A stretch of 64,000 nt of DNA. Origin: Ferrimonas sp. YFM. GTDB taxonomy: Bacteria > Pseudomonadota > Gammaproteobacteria > Enterobacterales > Shewanellaceae. The notes below the pieces were generated by a model. It was not told where the DNA came from. It did not search any database and saw nothing but the letters and a program-made list of their open reading frames with translations. Below are positions 52,297 to 60,098 of the stretch, piece by piece. How positions within the stretch are numbered: position 1 is the first letter of the stretch; each line of letters begins with the position of its first letter. The stretch lies in NCBI RefSeq assembly GCF_030296015.1, contig NZ_AP027368.1, positions 1,984,001 to 2,048,000 of the forward strand. The letters are read 5' to 3'. The position numbers and the translations under genes are program-made.

Positions 52297-52860
52297 TTAA
52301 CCTTGGTTAATGCGCCGGCGAATCCGTGACAGGCTGATGGGGCTGATGCCAATGTAGCGGGCCAACTGGGCCTGGCTGATGCAGTCCAGCCATTCGGGCC
52401 AGCGCTTGAGCAGAGCCAGATAACGTTCCTGGGGCGTATTGAGCAGGAAAAACGCCTCCTTCTCCTCCTTGTACAGCAGTTGCTGTTTCATCAGTGCCAG
52501 GACCAGCCTCTGGCACTGGGGCAGTGCCAGCAGGGAGAGGGGGACTTTGAGGACCTCTACGCGGGAGAGGGCTTCCAGCTGGTAGTCGGCGGGGCGCCCA
52601 TCTAGCCAGCTGGCGTAGAGGAAACAGAGCTCATTGGGAAAATAAAACTCTTTGCAATGCTCCTGGCCGTCATCGGAGTAGTGACAGGCGCGCAGCACGC
52701 CGCTGCCCAGAAAAAAACCATGGGTTTGCTGGGCCCCTTGGGGCAGGAGCACCGAGCCTTTGGACAGCGTCTGAGCCTGACAGCTGGCCAGTGGGGGCAG
52801 GGGAGCGCCCTGGGCACCCCCCAGCTCAGCAAGAAAGGCGTTGAACTGTTCAGTGATCAC
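52297..52860 (-). CDS. Crp/Fnr-family transcriptional regulator
   Basis: A 187-residue regulator with an N-terminal cyclic-nucleotide-type barrel (about 20-115) and a short C-terminal helix-turn-helix (SQAQLARYIGISPISLSRIRRRI). No Fnr-type cysteine quartet is present; the cysteines are scattered. The C-terminal domain follows the small Crp subgroup that starts its HTH with ISQAQLA. Ligand and targets unknown; the following ygjV-like gene is a candidate. Confidence 0.88.
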   Translation of the reverse strand: MITEQFNAFLAELGGAQGAPLPPLASCQAQTLSKGSVLLPQGAQQTHGFFLGSGVLRACHYSDDGQEHCKEFYFPNELCFLYASWLDGRPADYQLEALSRVEVLKVPLSLLALPQCQRLVLALMKQQLLYKEEKEAFFLLNTPQERYLALLKRWPEWLDCISQAQLARYIGISPISLSRIRRRINQG

Positions 52861-52879
52861 AGTGCAATCACAGTGTTGC

Positions 52880-54640
52880 TCAGAGCCACCTGGCCGCCTT
52901 TTCCTCGTCGGTTACTGCCAGCACACTGGTGGATTGGGCGGCGGCGGTTAACTCCAGCTCGCCACTCATCAGCTCATCCCGGCGGAACCAGTGACACTGC
53001 AGGCGGGCGCCCACGCCGTAGCGGTTCAGGCGCTTGTCCAGATCGCCGCTGACCTGCAGGCCATCGACGGCCACCAGAATATCGCCGGCTGCCAGACCCA
53101 GCTTGTGAGCACTGCCACCTTCGGCAACGTTGACAATTTTGACGCCCAGGCCAGCGACACTGTACTTGGCGCCAAGCTCAGTGGTCAGGCCTTCGCCTTG
53201 AGTGCCCCCTTTGTCAGTGTTGGCAGTGGCAGTGCGCAGACTCAGCTCAATGCCGAACTCTTCAAGCAGGGGCGCCAGCGGCAGGTCCTCGGTGGAGTGC
53301 AACCAGGCGAACAGGTCCGAGGCATCCCGGCCGATGAGCTCGCTGACGATCTGCTGATGGGTGTCGTCTTCGGTGCCTATGCCCTGGCTGCCATAGTCTG
53401 CCCACAGCCGCTGCATCAGGTGATCGATGTTGGCCTTGCCGTCGGTCTCCTTACGGATAGACAGGTCCAGGAACAGGGCAAACATTGCGCCCTTGGTGTA
53501 GTAGCTGACGATGGCGTTCTGAGCGTTTTCATCCTGTTTGTAGAACTTGGTCCAGGCATTGAAGGAGCTGTCGGCCAGGCTCTGCTTGAAACGGCCAGAG
53601 CCTCGGGTGACCCGGGTCATCAGCTCTCCGAGCATGGTCAGGTAGGTGTCACGGTCGACGCAGCCCGCACGGTAGGTGAGCCAGTCGTCATAGTAGGAGG
53701 TGATCCCCTCATAGGCCCACAGTTGGCTGGTGTAGCTCTCCTGCTCCAGATCATAGGGCACAAAGCGGGCGGGCTTGATCCGCTTGACGTTCCAGTTGTG
53801 GAAATACTCGTGGGAGCAGAGGGACAGGAAGGTGCGGTAGCCCTCGGTCATGTCGGGCTCGCCTTTGGCGGGCAGATCGCCGCGACCACACACCAGGGCG
53901 GTGGAGGCGCGGTGTTCCAGGCCACCAAAGCCTTCCCCCAGGACCATGGTCATGAACAGGTAGTAATCGTAGGGAGCCTGACCGCCAAAGAGATCGATTT
54001 CGGTTTCGCAGATCTTTTTCAGGTCGGCGCAGATACGGTCGGTGTCGGCCCAATGGCGGCCGGTGAGCACCAGGTCATGCTGCACGCCCCGGGCCTGGAA
54101 GCTGGCCAGGGTAAAGGTGCCCATCTCCACGGGATGATCAATCAACTCATCGTAGTTGGCGGCCTGGTAGCGGCCGAAGGCGTAGCGTTCGGTGTTGTCT
54201 GCCAGCGGCATGGCGGTGGCCACTCGCCAGGCGCCATATTGGGTACCGGGTGGTGGCAGGATCTCCAGCTGAACCGATTCCGCGTCACGGCCTTCAACTT
54301 TCAAGAAAACACTGGTGCCATTGAAGAAGCCATGGGTCTGATCCAGGTGGGCGCTGCGTACGGACAGATCCCAGGCGTACACCCGGTAGCTCAGGGTCAG
54401 GGCATCGCAGTCCTCCTCCAGCTGCCATCGCTGCTTATCCAGCTGGGTCAGCTTGATCTGGCGGTCGCCGTCAAAGCCCTTTACTTCAATCAGGTTGCGG
54501 GCGAAGTCGCGCACCATATAGCTGCCGGGAATCCAGCTGGGCAGGGAGAAGCGCTGACCCGGGTGGCAACTGCCGACCTCCAGGGTGACTTCAAACAGGT
54601 GGGCGTGAGGGTCGATGGGACAGATGCGGTAGAGCAACAT
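52880..54640 (-). CDS. M61 family glycyl aminopeptidase with PDZ domain
   Basis: A 586-residue metallopeptidase. An N-terminal beta domain (about 1-170) precedes a thermolysin-like catalytic domain with H277-E278-x-x-H281 (CSHEYFHNWNVKR) and a candidate third ligand in LWAYEGITSYYDD, then a C-terminal PDZ domain (about 480-565, GLGVKIVNVAEGGSAHKLGLAAGDILVAVDG). No signal peptide is evident from the start chosen, ATG 54640 (MLLYRICPID), which matches family N-termini. The open frame reaches 54799, but those 53 residues look unrelated to the family. Confidence 0.9.
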   Translation of the reverse strand: MLLYRICPIDPHAHLFEVTLEVGSCHPGQRFSLPSWIPGSYMVRDFARNLIEVKGFDGDRQIKLTQLDKQRWQLEEDCDALTLSYRVYAWDLSVRSAHLDQTHGFFNGTSVFLKVEGRDAESVQLEILPPPGTQYGAWRVATAMPLADNTERYAFGRYQAANYDELIDHPVEMGTFTLASFQARGVQHDLVLTGRHWADTDRICADLKKICETEIDLFGGQAPYDYYLFMTMVLGEGFGGLEHRASTALVCGRGDLPAKGEPDMTEGYRTFLSLCSHEYFHNWNVKRIKPARFVPYDLEQESYTSQLWAYEGITSYYDDWLTYRAGCVDRDTYLTMLGELMTRVTRGSGRFKQSLADSSFNAWTKFYKQDENAQNAIVSYYTKGAMFALFLDLSIRKETDGKANIDHLMQRLWADYGSQGIGTEDDTHQQIVSELIGRDASDLFAWLHSTEDLPLAPLLEEFGIELSLRTATANTDKGGTQGEGLTTELGAKYSVAGLGVKIVNVAEGGSAHKLGLAAGDILVAVDGLQVSGDLDKRLNRYGVGARLQCHWFRRDELMSGELELTAAAQSTSVLAVTDEEKAARWL

Positions 54641-54823
54641 GGTCTTGATATCCTTTGGCTGGGTCCGGGGTGGTTCATGGACGCGGTCCTTGAGGGTAAA
54701 CCTTTGTACTCCCGTGGGAGTGGAGCGGATCGGGGCCGATTCCTGTTGTGGCGGTTTCCCTAACTTTGATTTGCCAAGTATACTGAGATTCTTGGACAAA
54801 ACCGACTAGCGGGAGCCTGTAAA

Positions 54824-55174
54824 ATGGCCGAAGAAACCATCTTTTCCAAAATTATCCGTCGAGAGATCCCGGCAGAGATCCTCTACCAGGACGATTTGGT
54901 CACCGCCTTCAAGGACATCAGCCCCAGGGCGCCACAGCATGTGCTGATCGTCCCCAACATCCTGATCCCCACCCTGAATGATGTAAAGGCGGCGGATGAG
55001 CCGGCCCTGGGTCGAATGGTGACCGTGGCTGCCAAACTGGCTAAGGAAGCCGGTATCGATGACGATGGCTATCGCCTGATCATCAACTGCAACCAGCACG
55101 GTGGTCAGGAGGTATTCCACATCCACATGCACCTGCTCGGGGGTAAGCCTCTCGGGCCCATGCTGGCGGTGTAA
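54824..55174 (+). CDS. hinT: HIT-family purine nucleoside phosphoramidase HinT
   Basis: A 116-residue nucleotide hydrolase that cleaves AMP-lysine and related phosphoramidates. The histidine triad is H99-x-H101-x-H103 ([10 protein letters not shown]). [19 protein letters not shown] and HVLIVPN are typical of HinT. Full length and single gene, ending at a strong terminator. Confidence 0.95.
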   Translation: MAEETIFSKIIRREIPAEILYQDDLVTAFKDISPRAPQHVLIVPNILIPTLNDVKAADEPALGRMVTVAAKLAKEAGIDDDGYRLIINCNQHGGQEVFHIHMHLLGGKPLGPMLAV

Positions 55175-55183
55175 TGACCCAAT

Positions 55184-55211
55184 AAAAAAGCAGCCAACTG
55201 GCTGCTTTTTT
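55184..55211. terminator. Bidirectional terminator
   Basis: AAAAAAGCAGCCA with its complement and a two-base loop, flanked by A and T runs, between convergent hinT and the lipoprotein gene. Confidence 0.92.
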
Positions 55212-55221
55212 TTGTGCCTGC

Positions 55222-55803
55222 CTATCCGGCGTTTTGCACGAAATCTTCGGTGAAGTCCGTCTGCCAGAACTTGAATCCCTGCACCGTGGCCTGGGCGGCG
55301 GCGCCCATCAGGTTCACCTGATAGGTGATGATCCCCTCCACATCCACAGATTGATTGGCAGAGGCCTGGCTGTCGGTGTCTTCCAGCTTGGCACTGGCTT
55401 CCGCACGAGCCTGGCCATCGAAGCCCGCATCCTTGAAGCGGGTCACTGCCTCCTGGTTGAGGAAAATCTGCACATAGGCCACCTTCTTCCAGCCAATGCC
55501 GGCTCCTGCACCGGCAGAGGCGAACCGCCAGTAGGAGAGCTTGCCGCCCTCGTTCAGTTCGCAGATGCCACCGCCGCTGGACAGGGCAAACAGATAGCTG
55601 TCGCTGCCGGTGCAGATGAGGTGGGCCACGCCCTTATTCAGGTCGGTTTCTGCTTCTGGGTGCTCGGCCACGATCTTGGACAGGGCAGATTGCGCCTCCT
55701 TATGGGCATTGGCCTTCTTGGCCTCCGGGGTGTTGCCTGTGGCACAGCCAAACATCAGGACTGAGGCGCCTATTAACGCCAGGGTCTTGGTAAAGCGGAT
55801 CAT
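55222..55803 (-). CDS. Lipoprotein resembling SYLF/YSC84 lipid-binding proteins
   Basis: A 193-residue exported protein with lipobox LMFGC. After a helical start, the region KGVAHLICTGSDSYLFALSSGGGI, then FASAGAGAGIGWKKVAYVQIFLNQEAVTRF, resembles the glycine-rich SYLF (YSC84) lipid-binding domain. AGGAG seven bases before ATG 55803 fixes the start; the frame upstream to 55887 is not used. Moderate family confidence. Confidence 0.7.
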   Translation of the reverse strand: MIRFTKTLALIGASVLMFGCATGNTPEAKKANAHKEAQSALSKIVAEHPEAETDLNKGVAHLICTGSDSYLFALSSGGGICELNEGGKLSYWRFASAGAGAGIGWKKVAYVQIFLNQEAVTRFKDAGFDGQARAEASAKLEDTDSQASANQSVDVEGIITYQVNLMGAAAQATVQGFKFWQTDFTEDFVQNAG

Positions 55804-56157
55804 CTCATGCTCCTGTTGAACGCCGGTAAGGGTCAAAAAACGGGCAGCAAAGGCTATAACCCATCCACTGAATCCAGACTGAATCATCCAATAGAAGGGG
55901 GTAGGGTGTGTTGACCTTTACCGACAATTTGGCGTCAGAATCCAGCCATTATGACCTCGATGGGTCGACACCGGGCCCGAAATGAATGGGTATCCAGACT
56001 GAGCAAATCGCCCTTCGGGGCCGACTGACAACCACCATTCAGTCATCGTCATTCTCGGCCAAATGCTGAACACCAAAGATAAACATGCCTCAGGTCAGAG
56101 CTTTAACTTTGCTGCATTAGGGTATAGACCCAAGCTGCGCAGTTGTCTATGACGGCC
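55804..56157. other. Intergenic region without recognised features
   Basis: About 350 bases between the lipoprotein start and the end of the GST gene. It must hold the lipoprotein promoter. I see no gene with a ribosome site and no repeat. Confidence 0.4.
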
Positions 56158-57078
56158 TTAGCCCTTGCTGCTTATCCGGTAGCCTTTGCGGGGGAAGTGG
56201 ACATGAACCGTTCCGAATCGGCCTGTTTCGCGCCTGAGTATCCAGCGTTGTTCGCTGACACCGGCCAGCTGGCCTCGGGTCCCCACCTTGGCGTAGTCCG
56301 TGGGCGAGATGATCACCTCCTGGCCAACGTCAGGGTGGTCGCGAAACTCCGGCAGTACTCCCCGGGGCTGTGACGCCGCCGCCACCGCAAGGGCGTCTCT
56401 GGCACTGATGCGGCTGTGCTGGCCATGACCAAACTCGCTCATGCGGCTGTACCAGGCATTAAGTCGGGTGACTTTAGGGGAGAGGGGCACAGCACCGACT
56501 TGACTCAGGAACCACAAGGGATGGTACAGGGCAAAATCGGCGTGACTGGGTTGTTCGCCGAACAGGAACTCCCCTTGCAGACGTTCATCCACATCCGCCA
56601 GTGCCTTGCGAAAGCGCTTCGCCCCATCGGTCATGGACAGGTTTCCCCGGGTCTCCCGGGCGATTCCCAGGCGGTCCCAGATAAAGCGGGCGGTATCAAA
56701 CAGCGACAGGTGGCGCCTGAGCTCGCTCAGCGCCTGCTTGGGCGGCACCAAGGATGCGGCACCGAAGAACAGGGTGGACTCGGCAAAGGTGGCGAACTCT
56801 CGGGCCTCCTGGCTGGAACTGGATGGAGCCAGATACGCCTTGTCGCTCATCTGGCTGATCTCCTCGGCAATCAACTGGCTGTCACACACCAGATCGGCGC
56901 CAAACTGGGCGACGGGGATGCGGCGGTAGCCTCCGGTAAGGGGATCGGTTGCGGGCCGCGGGGGCAGGGGGGACACCAACAGAGATTTCCAGGAGAGATC
57001 TGCGGCTCCCAGCATCAGGCGTATCTTCTCGGAAAAGGGAGAAAGCTGGTAGTGATGCAGTATCAGGGAGCTGCCCAT
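56158..57078 (-). CDS. Glutathione S-transferase family protein
   Basis: A 306-residue protein. The N-terminal thioredoxin-like GST domain begins LILHHYQLSPFSEKIRLML, with Ser at the catalytic position of SPFS and RIPVAQFGADLVCDSQLIAEEI as the glutathione-binding segment (cis-Pro and Asp-Ser). A helical C-terminal domain follows, with a longer tail than classic GSTs (after about residue 235). Probably a detoxification enzyme; substrate unknown. GGAG eight bases before ATG 57078. Confidence 0.88.
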   Translation of the reverse strand: MGSSLILHHYQLSPFSEKIRLMLGAADLSWKSLLVSPLPPRPATDPLTGGYRRIPVAQFGADLVCDSQLIAEEISQMSDKAYLAPSSSSQEAREFATFAESTLFFGAASLVPPKQALSELRRHLSLFDTARFIWDRLGIARETRGNLSMTDGAKRFRKALADVDERLQGEFLFGEQPSHADFALYHPLWFLSQVGAVPLSPKVTRLNAWYSRMSEFGHGQHSRISARDALAVAAASQPRGVLPEFRDHPDVGQEVIISPTDYAKVGTRGQLAGVSEQRWILRRETGRFGTVHVHFPRKGYRISSKG

Positions 57079-57286
57079 AATGTGACTCCAGTTCAATCAA
57101 AAAGCCTAAAAATTAATCTATTAGAGCGACTTTAGATCGCCTCTGATGAAATGGAAAGGCCAGAGAGTCGGTGTCCCCCGCCTAAGGCTGGCCGGCGTCC
57201 ACCTGTCGCGACCCAGCCACCCCGGCCTCCTCTGTCGCCACTGACACTCTGAGGGCGGGGAAACACCGGGAGGCATAAGGTGCTGC

Positions 57287-57706
57287 CTAGCTCATCAGGT
57301 CCAGTGCAATCAGAACCAGCAGTACGAGATTGCTGACCAGGCCGATCAGGAAGAAATAGCTGCGCGGGCTGGGATTGCTCTCGGTGGCGATGGCGTAATA
57401 GAGGGCCATATGAAGGATGCGCGCCAGGGCAAATACCCAGGCGATGATGCCCAGGGTAAGGGGCTCCAGACCCACAGCCATGGCAGCCAGCAGGCTCAGT
57501 GCCATCAGGGGCACGTTTTCCAGTGAGTTCTGATAGGTGCGGTGGCTGCGAAACACGAAGGAGTCGTGACTCAGGGCATCATCCACTATACCCGGCACGT
57601 AATGGCTCTGTTTACGGTGGGCCAGGGTAGCGACCAGGGTTTGTACCATCATGGTCGCCAGCATCAGCAGCAGGGCAGCAAGGGAGAGGCTGTAGTGGTC
57701 AATCAT
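57287..57706 (-). CDS. MAPEG-family membrane protein
   Basis: A 139-residue membrane protein with four spans. SHRTYQNSLENVPLMALSLLA and FALARILHMALYYAIATESNPSPRS carry the MAPEG signature (Asn-Glu in ENVP and the Arg/Tyr glutathione-binding positions). Members are glutathione-dependent transferases or peroxidases. It lies divergent from an OhrR-like regulator with paired operators between them, so it is probably induced by organic peroxide or a related stress (inference). GGAG precedes ATG 57706. Confidence 0.88.
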   Translation of the reverse strand: MIDHYSLSLAALLLMLATMMVQTLVATLAHRKQSHYVPGIVDDALSHDSFVFRSHRTYQNSLENVPLMALSLLAAMAVGLEPLTLGIIAWVFALARILHMALYYAIATESNPSPRSYFFLIGLVSNLVLLVLIALDLMS

Positions 57707-57737
57707 GGAGACTCCATTCAAATAGTTGGCAATTAGG

Positions 57738-57747
57738 TTGTGCGCAA
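57738..57747. promoter_or_regulatory. MarR/OhrR operator, site 1
   Basis: TTGTGCGCAA, with outer bases GTTG...CAAT forming an ATTG-N4-CAAT-like dyad, upstream of the MAPEG gene. An identical decamer lies 43 bases away at 57781. Confidence 0.65.
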
Positions 57748-57780
57748 TGCTAATTGAGCTCCTGAGATAAATCAACTATA

Positions 57781-57790
57781 TTGTGCGCAA
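57781..57790. promoter_or_regulatory. MarR/OhrR operator, site 2
   Basis: Second TTGTGCGCAA (perfect ATTG-N4-CAAT context), 20 bases before the regulator ATG. The 43-base centre spacing is about four helical turns, which would let two dimers bind the same DNA face. Confidence 0.7.
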
Positions 57791-57809
57791 TTATATTGTG
57801 GAGTCATTT

Positions 57810-58250
57810 ATGAGTCAGGACACGAGTTGCCCGGAGCTGATGTTTGAAAATCAGATCTGCTTTCCTCTCTACAGCGCGGCCAATGCAGTGGTCAGGGCCT
57901 ATCGTCCCCTGTTGGACAAGCTGGATCTCACCTATCTTCAGTACATGGTGATGATGCTGCTTTGGCAGCACCAGAGTATGAGCGTGAAGGACCTGGGGGA
58001 GAAACTGAATCTGGACTCCGGAACCCTGACGCCGCTGTTGAAGCGACTCGAAGGCAAGGAGCTGGTGGTTCGCGGCCGCAGTCAGCAGGATGAGCGGGTC
58101 AGGGTGATCACCCTGACCGATGAGGGCAAAGCGCTCAAGGAGCAGGCAAAAGAGGTGCCCCAGGCGATGGCTTGTCGTGCGGGGATGTCCCCCCAGGACG
58201 CTGCCCAGCTCAAAGCCCTGTGTCAGTCACTGCTGGCTCAATTGGCATAG
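57810..58250 (+). CDS. OhrR-like MarR-family redox regulator
   Basis: A 146-residue repressor. The N-terminal FENQICFPLYSAANAV places C17 exactly where OhrR has its peroxide-sensing cysteine. The winged helix (about 45-105) includes SVKDLGEKLNLDSGTLTPLLKRLE and DERVRVITLTDEG. It probably represses itself and the divergent MAPEG gene through the two TTGTGCGCAA sites. GGAG seven bases before ATG 57810. Confidence 0.92.
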   Translation: MSQDTSCPELMFENQICFPLYSAANAVVRAYRPLLDKLDLTYLQYMVMMLLWQHQSMSVKDLGEKLNLDSGTLTPLLKRLEGKELVVRGRSQQDERVRVITLTDEGKALKEQAKEVPQAMACRAGMSPQDAAQLKALCQSLLAQLA

Positions 58251-58458
58251 GTAAGGGGCCCGGATGCATCCTGTGTCATATTCGCTTGTCGGGGTGGAGC
58301 GATAGATTTCCACCCGAAAACTGGGGGTAATGGCCGCCAAATAGCGGTAAACGAGCTTCAGTGATATCCTTTATTGCTGTCTTGAACTCTGTTTTTTAGG
58401 CAGAAAAGCACACTGATGTTGCTTAGATAAAGCCCCAAGATAAGGAATTCCAAGCATT

Positions 58459-58965
58459 GTGATGCAACCTGTTAACCCTGAATTTTTCCCTTTGACCGAT
58501 CTGGCGGGTCGGTTCGTCAATGAGCTGGCGCAGTGTCGCAAGCTGAACATTGATTGCCTGGAGGCCAGCGAGCACCACGTTCTGCTGCGCCTTCCCTACG
58601 AGCCCGAGCTGGTGGGCTACCCGGAGTCCAAGGTCCTCCACGGCGGGGTGATCACCACCCTGATGGATACCGCCTCAGGTGCGGCGGTGATCTGCGCCAT
58701 CTACGCCCGCGAAGAGCAGCTGGAGTTGTGTCCTACCCTGGATCTGCGGGTGGATTACATGAAGGCCGCCAAGCCGGATCAGCCTGTTTACGCCATGGTG
58801 GAGTGTTTCAAGCTGACCTCTTCCGTCGCCTTTACCCGTGGCATCGCCTATCAGGAGTCCATCGATGACCCCATCGCCCAGGTGGTCTGCTCCTTTATGC
58901 GCATTGGACCGGAGCTGGTGACCGAAGCGTTTCGTGATGCCCTGCTTGGGGAGGACAAGGCATGA
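58459..58965 (+). CDS. PaaI-type hotdog thioesterase
   Basis: A 168-residue acyl-CoA thioesterase. HGGVITTLMDTASGAAV carries the catalytic HGG and Asp of the PaaI subgroup, and TLDLRVDYMKAAKPDQPVYA is the following strand. The start may be GTG 58459 or ATG 58462; the AAGGA site favours GTG slightly. It overlaps the second thioesterase gene by four bases (ATGA), so they probably act together. Confidence 0.88.
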   Translation: MMQPVNPEFFPLTDLAGRFVNELAQCRKLNIDCLEASEHHVLLRLPYEPELVGYPESKVLHGGVITTLMDTASGAAVICAIYAREEQLELCPTLDLRVDYMKAAKPDQPVYAMVECFKLTSSVAFTRGIAYQESIDDPIAQVVCSFMRIGPELVTEAFRDALLGEDKA

Positions 58966-59393
58966 ACATTAAACCCGTTGTCCAGCAAGCGGTTGCCGAC
59001 AGAGATTATACCGAGCTGTTGGCACTGATCCCCTATGCCCAACACCTGGGAATGAACTGCGAACAGCTGGGAGAGGAGCTGGTGTTTCGCCTGCCCAACA
59101 ACCCGGACAACATGGGCAATCCCATGCTGCCGGCACTCCATGGTGGGGTGATCGCCGGTTTCATGGAGATGTCTGCCATGGTGCAGCTGATGGTGATCTT
59201 GCATACTGCCCGGGTGCCGAAGATCGTGGACTTCTCCATCGATTATCTGCGCGCCGGCTACGCACGAGAGACCTTTGCCGAATGCCGCATCACCCGCCAG
59301 GGTCGCCGAGTGGCTAACGTTTCGGTAAGCTGTTGGCAAACGAACCGGAAACAGCCCATAGCTACAGCCAGGGCACACTTCCTTATCGACTAG
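58962..59393 (+). CDS. Second PaaI-type hotdog thioesterase
   Basis: A 143-residue paralogue. LHGGVIAGFMEMSAMVQLMV has HGG, but Glu-Met replaces the Asp-Thr found in the first enzyme, so the active-site acid differs. VDFSIDYLRAGYARETFAECRI follows. The coupled pair may form a heteromer or divide chain-length range. No neighbouring pathway gene reveals the substrate. Confidence 0.85.
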   Translation: MNIKPVVQQAVADRDYTELLALIPYAQHLGMNCEQLGEELVFRLPNNPDNMGNPMLPALHGGVIAGFMEMSAMVQLMVILHTARVPKIVDFSIDYLRAGYARETFAECRITRQGRRVANVSVSCWQTNRKQPIATARAHFLID

Positions 59394-59404
59394 GAGAGTC
59401 AGTT

Positions 59405-59797
59405 ATGCGTCATTGGATATCGATTTTGTTTCTCGGCTTGGTGCTCGGCGGTTGCACGACCACCACCTCCGGCCTGGTGGCCCGTTCAGACGCCGAGAAG
59501 CTGAAGGTGGATAACGCCGCCCTCGCCAGGGACCTGTCGGTGACGCAACTGAATAAGTCGATTCTGGCCGGTCGCCTGCAGGGGCGGGCGGAACTGACCT
59601 CCAAATCCTCCGGCGACCTCTACCTGCAATACCGCTTCGTCTTCTTCGATGACACCGGTAAGGAGATGGAATCGGCCAATCGTGGCTGGCGGGCCATCAA
59701 CCTGGCCGGAGGAGAGCGCCGTCAGGTCAGTGCTGTGGCCCTGAGCCCGGGCGCGGTGGAGTTTGAGCTCAGCGTCCGCCGGGTGGTCGATGAATAA
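59405..59797 (+). CDS. YcfL-like (DUF1425) lipoprotein
   Basis: A 130-residue lipoprotein with lipobox LVLGGC and a beta-rich DUF1425 domain (YLQYRFVFFDDTGKEM, RGWRAINLAGGERRQVSAVALSP). In E. coli ycfL is followed by lpoB and the thiamine kinase gene thiK. Here a thiamine operon ending in a thiamine kinase also follows, which supports the match. AGGAG nine bases before ATG 59405. Confidence 0.85.
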   Translation: MRHWISILFLGLVLGGCTTTTSGLVARSDAEKLKVDNAALARDLSVTQLNKSILAGRLQGRAELTSKSSGDLYLQYRFVFFDDTGKEMESANRGWRAINLAGGERRQVSAVALSPGAVEFELSVRRVVDE

Positions 59798-59818
59798 CTG
59801 ACAGCCAGAGAATCTTTT

Positions 59819-59842
59819 AAAGCCACTAATTTTAGTGGCTTT
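59819..59842 (+). terminator. Terminator after the YcfL-like gene
   Basis: AAAGCCACTAA/TTAGTGGCTTT stem with a tiny T loop, followed by TTTCTTTTTT. Confidence 0.9.
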
Positions 59843-59947
59843 TTTCTTTTTTAAAGCCATGTGGGCGCGGCATCATTGAGCAAAAATGCGGCGCCGGCAC
59901 CATTCAGCGTGGATTCAGGGAGCGGGGGCGGGGTATACTGCACTCTG

Positions 59948-60030
59948 CCTCGGGGTGTGTCTGCAAAGATACTGAGATTCCAGTTGGAAAACCCGCGAAC
60001 CTGATCCGGATAATACCGGCGTAGGAAAGG
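59948..60030 (+). ncRNA. TPP riboswitch (THI element)
   Basis: All conserved THI blocks appear in order: CTCGGGGTG at 59950, CTGAGA at 59970, ACCCG at 59990, GAACCTGATCCGG near 59995-60007, and ATACCGGCGTAGG to about 60023. It binds thiamine pyrophosphate and should shut off the downstream uptake operon when thiamine is plentiful. About 70 bases separate it from the TonB receptor start. Confidence 0.97.
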
Positions 60031-60098
60031 CCCAGCCTTGAAGTCCCTGCCCCAAATCCGGTCGTATTCCCTTTTAGTAATAGAGAAGTCTAAAGGAC

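Noticed and set aside
52991-54763. 590-codon plus-strand frame over the M61 peptidase gene
   Set aside because: Shadow of a gene with HEYFH and PDZ motifs; no ribosome site or domains.
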